Below are positions 52,885 to 62,220 of a stretch of DNA of 64,000 nucleotides, piece after piece. The stretch spans positions 492,501 through 556,500 of the forward strand of contig CAJNDS010001035.1 of NCBI GenBank assembly GCA_905221605.1, read 5' to 3'. Numbering within the stretch: the stretch's first letter is position 1; each line of letters opens with the position of its first letter. A program made the translations under genes and the position numbers. Source of the DNA: Symbiodinium natans. Its lineage: Eukaryota > Sar > Dinophyceae > Suessiales > Symbiodiniaceae. The notes below the pieces were generated by a model. It searched no databases. It saw only the letters and a program-made list of their open reading frames with translations, and was not told where the DNA came from.

Positions 52885-53085
52885 GGCTAGATAAAACTCA
52901 GCTTAGTCAGTTTGTGTGGCTTGGAAAATCTCAGCTTACTCAACCTCTTATAGCTTGGAAATCTCAGCTTACTCAGCTGTTTGTGGCTTGGAACATCTCA
53001 GCTTACTCAGCTTTTTGTGGCTGGAAAATCTCAGCTTACTCAGCTTTTTGTGGCTTGGAAAATCTCAGCTTACTCAGCCGCTTGG
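52885..53085. repeat. 32 bp minisatellite
   Basis: About six copies of TTTGTGGCTTGGAAAATCTC followed by AGCTTACTCAGC. 32 bp is not a multiple of three, so the open frames on it shift and are by-products. Confidence 0.9.
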
Positions 53086-53249
53086 GGTTCAGGTAGGGCC
53101 TGGGAAGTTGAACTCTGAACCCCCTACACCCTGGAAGCCTGTTACCCAGAACCTCTACCCAACAACCTCTGAAAGAACCCTGAACCCTAAACCCCACACC
53201 CTGAACCCGAACTCCCGAAAGCCCGAAGCACAACCCCCTAGCTTCCGCA

Positions 53250-53390
53250 ACCCCCCCCCCCCCACCTTTCAATGCCGCGGGTGCCCGAGCTTTCGGTAAC
53301 CTCGGTTTGCGCGTAGGGCTGAGCGTGAACCCCCGTGGCTTGACTCTACGCGTGTGTTGCAAGGAATCCTGTGGGGATTTTTAGGGTTGA
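53250..53390. CDS. Exon-like island, strand uncertain
   Basis: Plus: FNAAGARAFGNLGLRVGLSV... to TAG. Minus: VKPRGFTLSPTRKPRLPKAR.... A poly-C run abuts it. Confidence 0.25.
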
Positions 53391-53446
53391 TGCGACAAAG
53401 CGTTGGGGCCCTAAAACACAAACCCCGCACGCACAGGGGGTTGCAG

Positions 53447-53532
53447 AGGACCTGAAACCTGTCACAAAAGTGTGTACAGCGTCTGTAAAGCCTTCAACTA
53501 AGGCCAAACTTTTGGAAGCTGAAGTCTGCTAA
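53447..53532 (+). CDS. Plus-strand terminal exon
   Basis: Acceptor GGGGGTTGCAG; reads DLKPVTKVCTASVKPSTKAK.. LLEAEVC and TAA. AT-richer than most islands, so openness is informative. Confidence 0.5.
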
Positions 53533-53567
53533 CTCATCAACACCTCAACCCCAAAAATCCTCACCAT

Positions 53568-53596
53568 GAACCCCCCCCCCCCCCCCCCCCCCCACC
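53568..53596. repeat. Poly-C tract
   Basis: About 20 C residues. Confidence 0.9.
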
Positions 53597-53857
53597 CGCC
53601 GTAGCCCCTCCCTATCGAAAAAAAAACAGAAATCCCGAAAACCCTGAACCCTAAACCCTAAACCTGCTCCCCTAAACCCTACATCCTACCAAAAAACCCT
53701 AAACCTTACATACCCTTGAGCCTCAAAACCCAGAATACAATCATACCTTGGACAAACCCTAAACCCCCAAACCCTAAACCCCAAACCCCACGCCCGAAAC
53801 CCTAAACCCTGAACCCTAAAGATTATAAGCCCTAAACCCCGAAACCCTAAACACCAG

Positions 53858-53944
53858 CTTGGAGAAACCTGGGCAGTCCCTTGGCACCAATCCCCGCAGT
53901 GGCGCGGGGGAGTCGGGGCCTAGGAAGCGTCGATGCTTTTTCAG
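53858..53944 (+). CDS. Plus-strand exon
   Basis: CCAG acceptor; reads LEKPGQSLGTNPRSGAGESG.. PRKRRCFF with a basic PRKRR patch, before CAG|GTCGAT. The frame also stays open to about 54000. Confidence 0.4.
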
Positions 53945-54490
53945 GTCGATCGGAGGGGCTATTTTGGACACTTTTGAGCTTGTAGAGTTTTGGGTTTAGC
54001 GTTTAGGGTTTTGGGGGTTTGGGGTTTGGGGTTTCTACAGGCCTTCCTAAGGCTTTCTGGCTTGTCAGGGCTGTGAAATTTCTGGGGCTGTTGGGTTTTT
54101 TTTGGGGGGTTTAGGGTCTGCGCTGGTGCTCTTTGAATACATCAGAGCTTCTTCAGGCTCCATTGTGTCAGTGCCCCTAACCCCTAACCTAAACCCCTCG
54201 AAGCATGCCTCCCATTTGAGAAACTCAGAGTGTAGGCTTTGGGGTTTGGGGTTTGGGGTTTAGGGTTTAGGGTTTAGGGTTTTAGGGTTTTAGGGTTTAG
54301 TATTTAGGGTTTAGGGTTTTAGGAGCTAGGGTTTTGTTGGGTTTAGGGTTTTCGGGTTTTCGGGTTTTAAGGCTTCCCGTAGGGCAGATGACCAAGTAGT
54401 CCTGTACGGCGCCCCCAAGCGTTGAGCCTAAACCCTAAACCCTAAACCCTACATTGTGAACCCAGGGTCCCACACCCTGCAAGGTCGTAC

Positions 54491-54545
54491 CTGAGCCGCC
54501 CAAGCGACATCAGAAAAGCCCTCCCCTTGACGTCGAGTTTGCGGG
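54491..54545 (-). CDS. Minus-strand exon
   Basis: Reads RKLDVKGRAFLMSLGRL before a CTCAG|GTACGA donor. A short downstream island (54432-54393) reads GAVQDYLVICPTG on the same strand. Confidence 0.4.
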
Positions 54546-54659
54546 GGGTTGAATTTGAGTTTAACAATTGCGGTTTAGGGTTTAGGGTTTAGGGTTTAGG
54601 GTGTAGGGTTTAGGGTTTAGGGTTTTGGGTTTTGGGTTTTGGGTTTTGGGTTGGGCTGG

Positions 54660-54860
54660 CCATGCCAAGTGCCGGGCATCGCCGCGGCAGGCGGACGCAG
54701 CGCCATGGATGTTACGGGCAGTCGGGGGCTAGCGTACAAGGCACGGAAGACTTTAGGGGCATGGAGGTCTGCGGGTTCGAGACTCCGCGATGTCGAAAGA
54801 CCACAAGGACGGCCAAGCCAGAACGCCCGAGGAAGCAACTTGGCAGCTTGGCTCCGAGGC
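54660..54860 (+). CDS. Open island, 200 bp
   Basis: Two plus frames stay open across it (GIAAAGGRSAMDVTGSRGLA.. YKARKTLGAWRSAGSRLRDV); the minus strand is open for about 60 codons too. Coding likely, frame unresolved. Confidence 0.3.
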
Positions 54861-54937
54861 CCTAAACCCTAAACCCTAAACCCTAAACCCTAAACCCGAG
54901 GTTGACATCTAGGAGCCCCTGAAGCCTAACCCCCTAG

Positions 54938-55065
54938 AGAGCCTAACTAAGGTGAATGGTTGCAACGCGGCCATCAAGCGACAACACCAAGGCGTAGGCA
55001 GGAAAATTCAAGCCATACACTGCCTAAAGCCCTGTGCATCAAGCCATACACCCCCTAAACCCTAA
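54938..55065 (+). CDS. Plus-strand exon-like island
   Basis: After CCCCCTAG reads SLTKVNGCNAAIKRQHQGVG.. RKIQAIHCLKP; the frame ends at TAA inside the next repeat. Confidence 0.4.
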
Positions 55066-55385
55066 AACCTAAACCCTAAACCCTAAACTCCAAATCCTAA
55101 ATCCCAAACCCTAAACCCTAAGTCCTAAACCCTAAACTCCCCTCTGTGCTTCAGCGGACCTACCAACCTTAAACAGCATCTTGGTTCAGGGATAGGATTT
55201 TAGGGTTGAGGAGTTAGGGTTTAGGGTTCAGGGCTTCTAGTTTCTAGGCTTTAGCATTAGGATTTAGGGTTTAGGGCTTAGGGTTCAGGGTTCAGGGTTC
55301 AGGGTTCAGGGTTCAGGGTTTAGGGTTTAGGGTTTAGGGTTTAGGGTTTAGGGTTTAGGGTTTAGGGTTTAGGGGACCCATAACC

Positions 55386-55449
55386 CTGCATACCACACAA
55401 GGAGTCAACAATGGCCATTGGCACCCTCGAAAGGCTGGCGGCGAAGTCC
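55386..55449 (-). CDS. Minus-strand exon
   Basis: After TTGGCTTCAG reads DFAASLSRVPMAIVDSLCGM.. The plus strand is open as well but lacks a comparable acceptor. Confidence 0.35.
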
Positions 55450-55479
55450 TGAAGCCAAGAGATGACGTTTAGGACTTAG

Positions 55480-55592
55480 GGTTTAGGGTTTAGGGTTTAG
55501 GGTTTAGGGTTTAGGGTTTAAGGTTTAGGGTTTAGGGTTTAGGGTTTAGGGTTTAGGGTTTAGGGTTTAGGGTTTAGGGTTTAGGGTTTAGG
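55480..55592. repeat. TTTAGGG array
   Basis: About 16 units. Confidence 0.95.
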
Positions 55593-56192
55593 GCTTGAGG
55601 TCTAGCTGTAGCTGCAGCAAGAACCTGCACGACATGCAAAGTGCAGGAGCTGAGGGCTTAGGGCTCTTAAAGGTTTAGGGGTCGTGTAGGGTTTAGGGTT
55701 TAGGGTTTAGGGTTTAAGGTTTACGGTTTAGGGTTTAGGGTTTAGGGTTTAGGGTTTAGGGTTTAGGGTTTAGGGTGTAGGGTGTAGGGCGTAGGGTTTA
55801 GGGTTTAGGGTTTAGTTCGCGCAGGTGGGCTCGGACTAAATCTTGAGCACAGGGTTCGGACGTTGGGTTGTCTCCCCTGCCCTCGCCTTCCCCGCCACAA
55901 CCCTAAACCCTAAACCCTAAACCCTAAACCCTAAACCCTAAACCCACAACGAGGGTGTTTTTTAGAGAGCGTCGCTTTGTGCTTTGAGTTGGGTTCTTAA
56001 GGGTGAGAGGGGTCTGGGGTGTAGGTTTTAGGGTTTAGGGTTTAGGGTTTAGGGTTTAGGGTTTAGGGTTTAGGGTTTAGGGTTTAGGGTTTAGGGTTTA
56101 GGGTTGTAGGGTTGTAGGGTTGTAGGGTTGAGGGTTGAGGGTTGATCGGACTTGGGGGTTTAGTGGGTAGGGTTCTGTAGGGCATAGTAGGG

Positions 56193-56384
56193 TTGAGGGT
56201 CTGGAGTACTGTTGAAAGGATTGCTAACATGCTGCTTGGGTCCGGGAACGTGGTAAGGAGAGAAGTCTCCGGAAGGTCGTACGGACTTGCAACACAGTTG
56301 CCAAACACAAAGCTGTCCAACGGCCTTCAAACCCACCATTACCCACTTACTTGCCGGCACCACTGGTACCACCATGTCCCTTGA
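56193..56384. CDS. 63-codon open frame, strand uncertain
   Basis: Plus: NVVRREVSGRSYGLATQLPN... to TGA. Minus (56375-56200): LKAVGQLCVWQLCCKSVRPS.... The leading 70 bp resemble 36795-36865. Confidence 0.3.
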
Positions 56385-56525
56385 AGCCCCCCTTGAAGCT
56401 TCCTTTAAGCTCCCCCTAAGTTCGGGGTTTCAGGTTTCGGGTTTAGGGCTTAGGGTTTGGGGCTTAGGGTTTAGGGTTGAGGGCTTAGGGCTTAGCGTTT
56501 AGGGCCGCTGACTCTCCGAGTTTGG

Positions 56526-56642
56526 GGTTCTTCCATCCTCGGTCTGGAAGAAGCGGAAGAGATCCGTCTCTTTTTCAGTGGCATCCACCTGCCCAAACCC
56601 ATCTTAGCCGAAGGGTTGTTAGGGTTTAGGGAAGAGGGCTAA
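56526..56642 (+). CDS. Plus-strand exon-like island
   Basis: Reads SSILGLEEAEEIRLFFSGIH.. LPKPILAEGLLGFREEG and TAA. A TTTTTCAG inside could be an alternative acceptor. Family unknown. Confidence 0.4.
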   Translation, partial: GSSILGLEEAEEIRLFFSGIHLPKPILAEGLLGFREEG

Positions 56643-56799
56643 GGGTTTGGGGTTTAGGGCTTCAAGTTTGGGATTCAAGGCTTAGGCGTTTAAAGTTTAG
56701 GGCTGGCAAGTAAAGCCCGCAGGAGTCGAGCCCCGAACCCAGTTCATACACCCTAACCCTGAACCCTAGACCGTAAAGCAGCCGAACACCCGAAGCACC

Positions 56800-56960
56800 G
56801 AACCCGGAACCCCGAACCGAGCCGACGCCCCTCCAAAACAGCTTCATCTCGCACCACTCGCGCACGCGCACCCACACCATGAGGGGCCAACGGTGAAAGG
56901 GCGGACTGAAGATTCATGAGCTTCGGGCGACCCCAGGATAAGTGACGCGGGGTAGGGGAA
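56800..56960 (-). CDS. Minus-strand island
   Basis: Reads NLQSALSPLAPHGVGARARV.. VRDEAVLEGRRLG; a second frame (VWVRVREWCEMKLFWRG) is also open. Confidence 0.35.
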
Positions 56961-57049
56961 TGGGGCATATGGGACACTTGAGGTTTTGGGGGGCGGAAGG
57001 GAGGGGGGTTCTAAACTCTAAACCCTAAACCCTAAAAGCATTCTGCTAG

Positions 57050-57187
57050 GTTTGCAAGTTCCCGGGGCATCGGGCGCAGGATCATCGTGAGACGCGTGAT
57101 GGAAGATTCTCCCATCCGTACGGGGCACAGTCAGACCGAGAGAGAGAAGCCCCAGAACCCCGGAGAGATAGGAACAGGGGGTGTTAG
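57050..57187 (+). CDS. Plus-strand terminal exon, 45 codons
   Basis: Acceptor ATTCTGCTAG; reads VCKFPGHRAQDHRETRDGRF.. SHPYGAQSDREREAPEPRRD and ends RNRGC TAG. The Arg/Asp/Glu-rich tail suggests a nucleic-acid or splicing-associated protein; inference. One of the longest clean islands. Confidence 0.55.
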   Translation, partial: VCKFPGHRAQDHRETRDGRFSHPYGAQSDREREAPEPRRDRNRGC

Positions 57188-57233
57188 GAGTTCAGGGCTC
57201 AGGGTTTAGGGTTGAGGGTTGAGGGTTTAGGGT

Positions 57234-57799
57234 TTAGGGTTTAGAGGGCTGCATGTTCGGAAGTTCTGCCCGTTCAGTGACTCTAGGCACCAAGCACACA
57301 CGCATGCGGACGGAAAGCAGGTGCCGTCGCTCCTTCTCAAGCTCCTCGCGCACAGCTTTCAGCCCTGCAGCTCCAAGAAAAGGTCGCAGGACGACCTCAT
57401 CTTCAGGTTGGATCGGCTTGAAACCCAACATGGACCGGAGGGGGTGTGAACTAGTGTAAACCTCCCTCTTTTGCCGCACAGACAGCCCCCGGCGCTTTCG
57501 GGCAAAGCTGATAGCCTCGAATAGTCCTATGATCCAGAAGCCCACAAGCCCACGGCATTATGCCCTCAAGACCCACGAGGAACTGCTGAGCTCCGGAGCG
57601 TGCGGGAATGGCTTGCCGCTCCCGAACTCCTTCCGCAGCTCCCTGCAGCAGCTCTTGTGGCATTGAGGGGATGCGTGGGTAAGGTGGATGCAGGCGGCGG
57701 TTTAGAGCTTCTTGGATGTGGGGAGTAGGTCAGCTCTGGGTGAGTGCTGCGGAGCATGAAGAAAAGCTGTTCATGGAACTGTCGATGACTCTGACCCAA
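57234..57799 (-). CDS. Hypothetical protein, about 170 codons in two frames
   Basis: Upstream part (57740-57480) reads PTPHIQEALNRRLHPPYPRI.. PSMPQELLQGAAEGVRERQA..; downstream part (57545-57237) reads GFWIIGLFEAISFARKRRGL.. SMLGFKPIQPEDEVVLRPFL.. GLKAVREELEKERRHLL. The frames overlap around 57500-57545 and look like one protein broken by a frameshift (about 57520) or a short intron. The end enters telomere repeat, so a donor near 57250 is likely. Family unknown, but this is a strong coding signal. Confidence 0.5.
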
Positions 57800-57921
57800 C
57801 CGTGTTCGGGCTCATTGCTGCGTGGGCATGGCCATACGGATGTCGTGCAACCTTAAACCCTAAACCCTAAACCCTAAACCCTAAACCCTAAACCCTAAAC
57901 CCTAAACCCACAGCACTCCAG

Positions 57922-58008
57922 GCCAGCTGCATGATCCTCATCGTGCTATCGCGCGTGCGGCTTCTTCTAAGCTTGCGGTATGCCGCGCACATGTGCACAT
58001 GGATTGGG
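57922..58008 (+). CDS. Plus-strand hydrophobic exon
   Basis: Acceptor CAGCACTCCAG; reads ASCMILIVLSRVRLLLSLRY.. AAHMCTWIG before GTATAGGG. Likely a membrane segment. Confidence 0.45.
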
Positions 58009-58073
58009 GTATAGGGTTGAGGACGTTTAGCAAGCTTAGGGTTTAATTAAGGTTGAGGAAGTTTGCCAAGTTT

Positions 58074-58173
58074 AGGGTTTAGGGTTTAGGGTTTAGGGTT
58101 TAGGGTTTAGGGTTTAGGGTTTAGGGTTTAGGGTTTAGGGTTTAGGGTTTAGGGTTTAGGGTTTAGGGTTTAG
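58074..58173. repeat. Last long TTTAGGG array
   Basis: About 14 uninterrupted units, ending TTTAG directly before an open island. Confidence 0.95.
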
Positions 58174-58367
58174 GATTCGCTTCTGGAGTTGAAGACAATG
58201 CTGTAAAAATCATCCCGAAACACGGCCCCAAACACCACTTGTCCAAACCCCCGGCAAAGATCTTACATGCTAAATGCTCCTGGGCCCCAGGTGCAACCCC
58301 GAAACCTTGGGCCCTAAATCCGAAAACCGCACAAAACAACAATTTGAACTTTTTGTCAAAGCCCTAA
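58174..58367 (+). CDS. 64-codon exon-like island with repeat-derived acceptor
   Basis: Starts right after the last TTTAG; reads FASGVEDNAVKIIPKHGPKH.. HLSKPPAKILHAKCSWAPGA.. and ends at TAA. Unusually long open stretch for AT-moderate sequence. Family unknown. Confidence 0.4.
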
Positions 58368-58793
58368 GCCCTAAACCATCTGGGAGCGATCCTAATCCCG
58401 AATAATAGGATCCCCTTGTACCTTCTTTAAATATTCGGATCCCCTTATACCTCATTTACATAAGAGGACCGCCTTATACCTTATTGCTTATTTCGGAAAC
58501 CACCATCTCAAAAACCCAACCTGAGGCTGGCGCTGGCGGCGACTGGCGCAGTTCCAGGTGTCTGCAAATCCTGGGGCCCGGCTTGGCTCGGGGGTGCTTT
58601 TGCCTTGCTTAGTTGGGGTTTACGGTTTAGGGTTTTGGGTTTAGGGTTTCGGGTTTATGGTTTAGGGTTTAGGGCTTAGGGCTTAGGGCTTAGGGTTTAG
58701 GGTTTAGGGTTTAGGGTTTAAGGTTCAGGGTTTAGGGTCTAGGGTCTAGGGTCTAGGGTTTGGGGTTTAGGGTTTAAGGTTTAACGTTTCGGG

Positions 58794-58884
58794 TTGGGAT
58801 GTCCCCCCTCTATACTACCAGTCTTGGATAAGGATTATACTATAGTCCCTATTGAGGATTGGTAGTGGAGGGGGGACATCCCAA
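58794..58884. mobile_element. MITE-like foldback element, family A (rightmost)
   Basis: TTGGGATGTCCCCCCTCTAT at the left, AGGGGGGACATCCCAA at the right. It lies at the border of the telomere-repeat field. Confidence 0.7.
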
Positions 58885-58889
58885 GTTTC

Positions 58890-59435
58890 GGGTTTCATGT
58901 TTGGGGCTACGAGTTGTAAATCAAACTGAGTTTTCCGACTTCGAGCTCTTGCAAGCGAGACATTGGGGTTGAAAGAAACTTACTGAACATAAGGGAAGAA
59001 GGTAAAACCCCGTAAACTTAAGTACTTAGGTACCCCGAATTATTGGAACCCCCCATATAGAAAGTTTAGACCAAGCTTGAGGTTTGGACACCAGGACGAT
59101 AAGCATTTCGGGCACGCGCCGCGCGGAGAAGCCAAGCGCCGCACGCATTGCTCCGTTCATCAGGCTGATGCACAAGCCCTACGCCATAAGCCCTCAAGTT
59201 TTAAAAAGCTAGGTAGTAGTCAACCCCCAAGCAACTTGAAAGTCCACGACTGCTTTGAACCGAACCAGAAATCTGCAAACTTTTCTTTTCCCAAATCGAA
59301 GACTGACAGGGAAGGCGTTTAGAGGCTTTGGCTCAACCATTTAGGGTCTCGGTGAATATCAAGTTTGCCTCTGGGTTGCCTCATCCGGCGACGACACCGC
59401 CTTGAGCCAGAAGGATGCCGTGCGATTGAAGGGGG
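58890..59435. other. Transition region
   Basis: Telomere-type repeats no longer occur in arrays. A plus frame 59077-59322 (MRFGHQDDKHFGHAPRGEAK...) is open for 81 codons, His/Lys-rich, without recognisable domain. Confidence 0.35.
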
Positions 59436-59438
59436 CGT

Positions 59439-60680
59439 TCACAATGGACATGCGGGGGGGGGGGGGGTGCATCCAACTTCCTGGTCCTTTCCATCAGCAA
59501 ACTGCAGGATCTTCAAATTGCTGTCGTAAAAAAACTTGATGGCTTCTTCCAAAGCGGCCATGGAGTCAATCTTTGCATGGAGAAGGATGTATCGCTTCAC
59601 TTCAACCCCTAGATTCCCCAAGACAACCATACAACAGTCGGACTCTGTGAGCTTCAGGTCCGGAAACCTTCCAATTAAGCGTGCAAATTTCGCAACTTCC
59701 ACTTGAATGGCCCTAAAGGTGTCAAGTGGCCTGTTCCAGCCCGCTCGGCTTTGAAACGAAGCATCTCATTCCTCAGAATTGAAGCCTCGATGCGTGAACC
59801 AACGCTCAACTCCTCGTGAAGTCTGCGAATGGCCTCGTACCCTTGCCGGAACACCGAGCTGCTCCTTCTCCACTTGCTTCAGGATGTCAAACCCCTGCTG
59901 TACCCTTGCATGGCTTGTCTAAGGTGCAAGAACAGACGTGTCGAACCCTTTTTCCAATGTTTGGTTCAAGATGGTAGTCTTTCCAGCCATTGCCATTTAC
60001 ACCTCGTGTGGAATCCTGTCGTCAAACAAGGCTATCCAGGGCAGAAACGACTTATCAAAGTCCGACCAACCCTCGATCTGAAATTGACGACCCTTGTTCA
60101 TGCGACGGCAACTTCGGGACGTAGTGTTCCCTTGGGATTCCGGATGGCTCCACCACCCTCATCCACGTCCATGCCCTTGTCACTGGAGAGTGACAACCCC
60201 GAACTCTCTGACTTGGCGGCTGGTGCTCCTTGCGTTTTCTCCTTCACAAGAGCTTCTACCAAAGACATCATCTGAGATATCCTGAATTGCTGTCCAAGCA
60301 CCGGACAAGCAGGTGACATCAACCCCTGCTGGGGAAACACCAGAAATGGGACTCCGCCACTCGGTAATGGACCCTGCTGCGACAGGCACATGCCCACTGG
60401 CATCGCACCTCCCCCATGGGTGACATCAACCTCTTCCTTCCAAGTTGAAAGCACCCAACCCTGGCGGGTGGCAGGGTCGCCATCGACATGCTCACTCGAC
60501 TTAAGTGCAGAAACTGTTGTTTGCGGTGGAAGCACCACGCTCCGCTGCCACGGAAAGACCGAAACACAAGCAACCAAGACTCACACTCAAGCCCTACACG
60601 CTTCTCACTTTTGCATGCTCGCATTTCGGTCTTAATCCAACGCAAAGTGATGGTACAAATCAAGAAGCACATTCGCACCC
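59439..60680 (-). pseudogene. Retroelement gag-like relic
   Basis: Minus-strand pieces in several frames. 60577-60098 has a Pro/Ser-rich region (ISQMMSLVEALVKEKTQGAP). 59850-59715 reads YEAIRRLHEELSVGSRIEAS.. ILRNEMLRFKAERAGTGHL. After a frame change, 59720-59460 reads TFRAIQVEVAKFARLIGRFP.. SDCCMVVLGNLGVEVKRYIL.. AALEEAIKFFYDSNLKIL. The pattern GYEAxRRLHxE...VxLLxxLPxxVKxYxLxH is one I associate with retrotransposon gag proteins of dinoflagellates. No protease, integrase or reverse transcriptase follows, and it ends at a poly-G run, so it is a truncated, frameshifted relic. Confidence 0.45.
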
Positions 60681-61385
60681 TTGCTCAGTCGGCCAGATTG
60701 TTCGTGCTGATTGCATGCTTGTAGCAGTTGCTTTTGGTGCGTTGAGTTGTTGGTAGTTTTTTTTAAGAGAGGAGCGTTTCTCTAGTCTTGCAAGTCAGAT
60801 TGAGCTCCACTTGAAGATGTGATTGTCGCTTGACTGTGTTGCTGGTGTCGCATGCCTGCTTGCAGAAGCGATGATGTGCTGTATCGCAGCTTGACAAAGG
60901 TGATGGTGCTGCAAACTTGGCTTGAGCAGGTTGAAGCTGGAAGTTTGTCGTGGAGACAGAGTATTGATCTTTGTTTGTGCGTCTTCTTGAGTTTTAGTGC
61001 TGCAGATTAAAGTGATGCTTCTGCTGCTGCAACTTTTTGCTAACAGCAACGTGTAATTGCGACACCAGTTGGTTTTGCCTTGCCCCGTTTGCTTGGCCGG
61101 TTGTGTCTACATTGTGGTGCGTTGGAGTGAATTGGTTTCTTGGTTGCTTTCCAAATGGAGATGCAACTATGTGCGCCTTTCCCACGAGGCTTAGGGATGT
61201 GAGCATTATGAGGTCGCAATGCGAAGTGCTTGTTACCCCAGTAAGCTGCTCCCACCTGTCCATTCGACTACACGTCAGTGAGCTACTTGATCTCAGCACT
61301 GCCAGGATGAGGAACTGTACTTTGCTCCTGCCCCCTGGGATATAATAGTACGTGGACTGGCCGCCAGGCTACCAAAGGGGATGTC
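60680..61385. other. Intergenic region, low coding signal
   Basis: GT/TG-rich plus-strand text (TTGCTTTTGGTGCGTTG and similar) with overlapping Ser/Cys/His-rich frames on both strands. May hold the 5' region of the next gene; no promoter motif is clear. Confidence 0.4.
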
Positions 61386-61438
61386 GATATGCCAGAAAGT
61401 GAGTACGCCCGCACTCACACGGCAAGCAACTTGCGGCC

Positions 61439-62034
61439 TTGGTTAGCATTCTTAGGCTGCGGGAAAACAGCGGCACTGCGCTTGCGAAACATGGCATCGG
61501 GTGCGAGCAAGTGTGCTCCGTCTCCCCCCTGTTGTCTGCTTGTCGAGTCCAAGGAATCAAGGAGACATTGGAGGCTAACAACCAACCTGAACGAACAATT
61601 TTGACCTCTACCGCTGCTGCGGAAATTGCCCACTCTGTGGGTGGTCATTTGGCTTGGCTTGCCCATTACCTCAGGGGGTTATCTCCGACGACGCGGGATG
61701 CATTGGCCAAAAGCTACGGAGCACTGCTAGCCATGTTTAGGCGCCCGCCAGGCCCCCAGCAAGTCGCTGTTCTTGACTGGGCTCGGGTGATCGTGGCCGA
61801 GTCGCAGGCTGACTGTATCTCATCAAGGCGTACCTTGAACAACATTTGCTGCTGGCCTGGCGCGGACGGGCTGAGAAGCTTTTACAGGCTGTTTTTGATT
61901 CTGTCCCCAAGGAGGGAGCGATCCTTTTGGCATGGGTGGCATGCTTCATGGATGAACGCATAGCCACTGATATCCTCGAGCATGTGGCGGAAGAGACCGC
62001 CCAATTAGTCGATGCTGACATACGGGAAGGTTAG
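61439..62034 (+). CDS. Hypothetical helical protein, frameshifted
   Basis: Frame 2 from about 61439 to 61815 reads STAAAEIAHSVGGHLAWLAH.. LSPTTRDALAKSYGALLAMF.. VAVLDWARVIVAESQAD. From 61813 frame 1 continues as LYLIKAYLEQHLLLAWRGRA.. FMDERIATDILEHVAEETAQ and stops at TAG (62032-62034). A single-base indel near 61813 joins them into one protein of roughly 190 residues, nearly all helical. The start is unclear: the first 50 codons look weak, and another frame starts with ATG at 61389. No telomere repeats interrupt it. Family unknown. Confidence 0.5.
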
Positions 62035-62220
62035 ATAGTCGGGAGCCGCTTCAAAATTGGCTGTTGCGACAGCATTGCAAGCAAAACTCTTGACCTTTTG
62101 TCAGTGTGACTTGGCGTGCTGCCTACACGACGATTTAGGCACCTGATGTACGAACTGTGCGGTCCTGCCCTCTCTCCATTCAGCCTCGGCTGTTAGCCTA
62201 GAGTGCTGCCCCCGAACGCC

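Larger units (their letters stand above)
1..58770. repeat. Interspersed telomere-type repeat field (TTTAGGG / CCCTAAA)
   Basis: Arrays of the heptamer TTTAGGG or its complement, from 2 to about 40 units, recur every 100-400 bp in both orientations, with degenerate forms such as TTTGGGG, TTCAGGG, TTTCGGG and TTTAAGG. They separate short islands of other DNA. This is the Arabidopsis-type telomere unit, also used by dinoflagellates, but mixed orientation and interruption by exon-like islands show it is interstitial. Seven is not a multiple of three, so any array of three units contains a stop (TAG, or TAA on the other strand) in all six frames. Arrays end near 58.77 kb. Confidence 0.95.

Noticed and set aside
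52839-53299. Repeat protein with ENLSLLSFLWL motif
   Set aside because: Comes from the 32 bp minisatellite; the unit is not a multiple of three, so the protein repeat is not maintained.
61320-61350. TATA-type promoter (GGGATATAATAG)
   Set aside because: Dinoflagellates largely lack TATA boxes, and a single AT word upstream of a frameshifted gene is not evidence.
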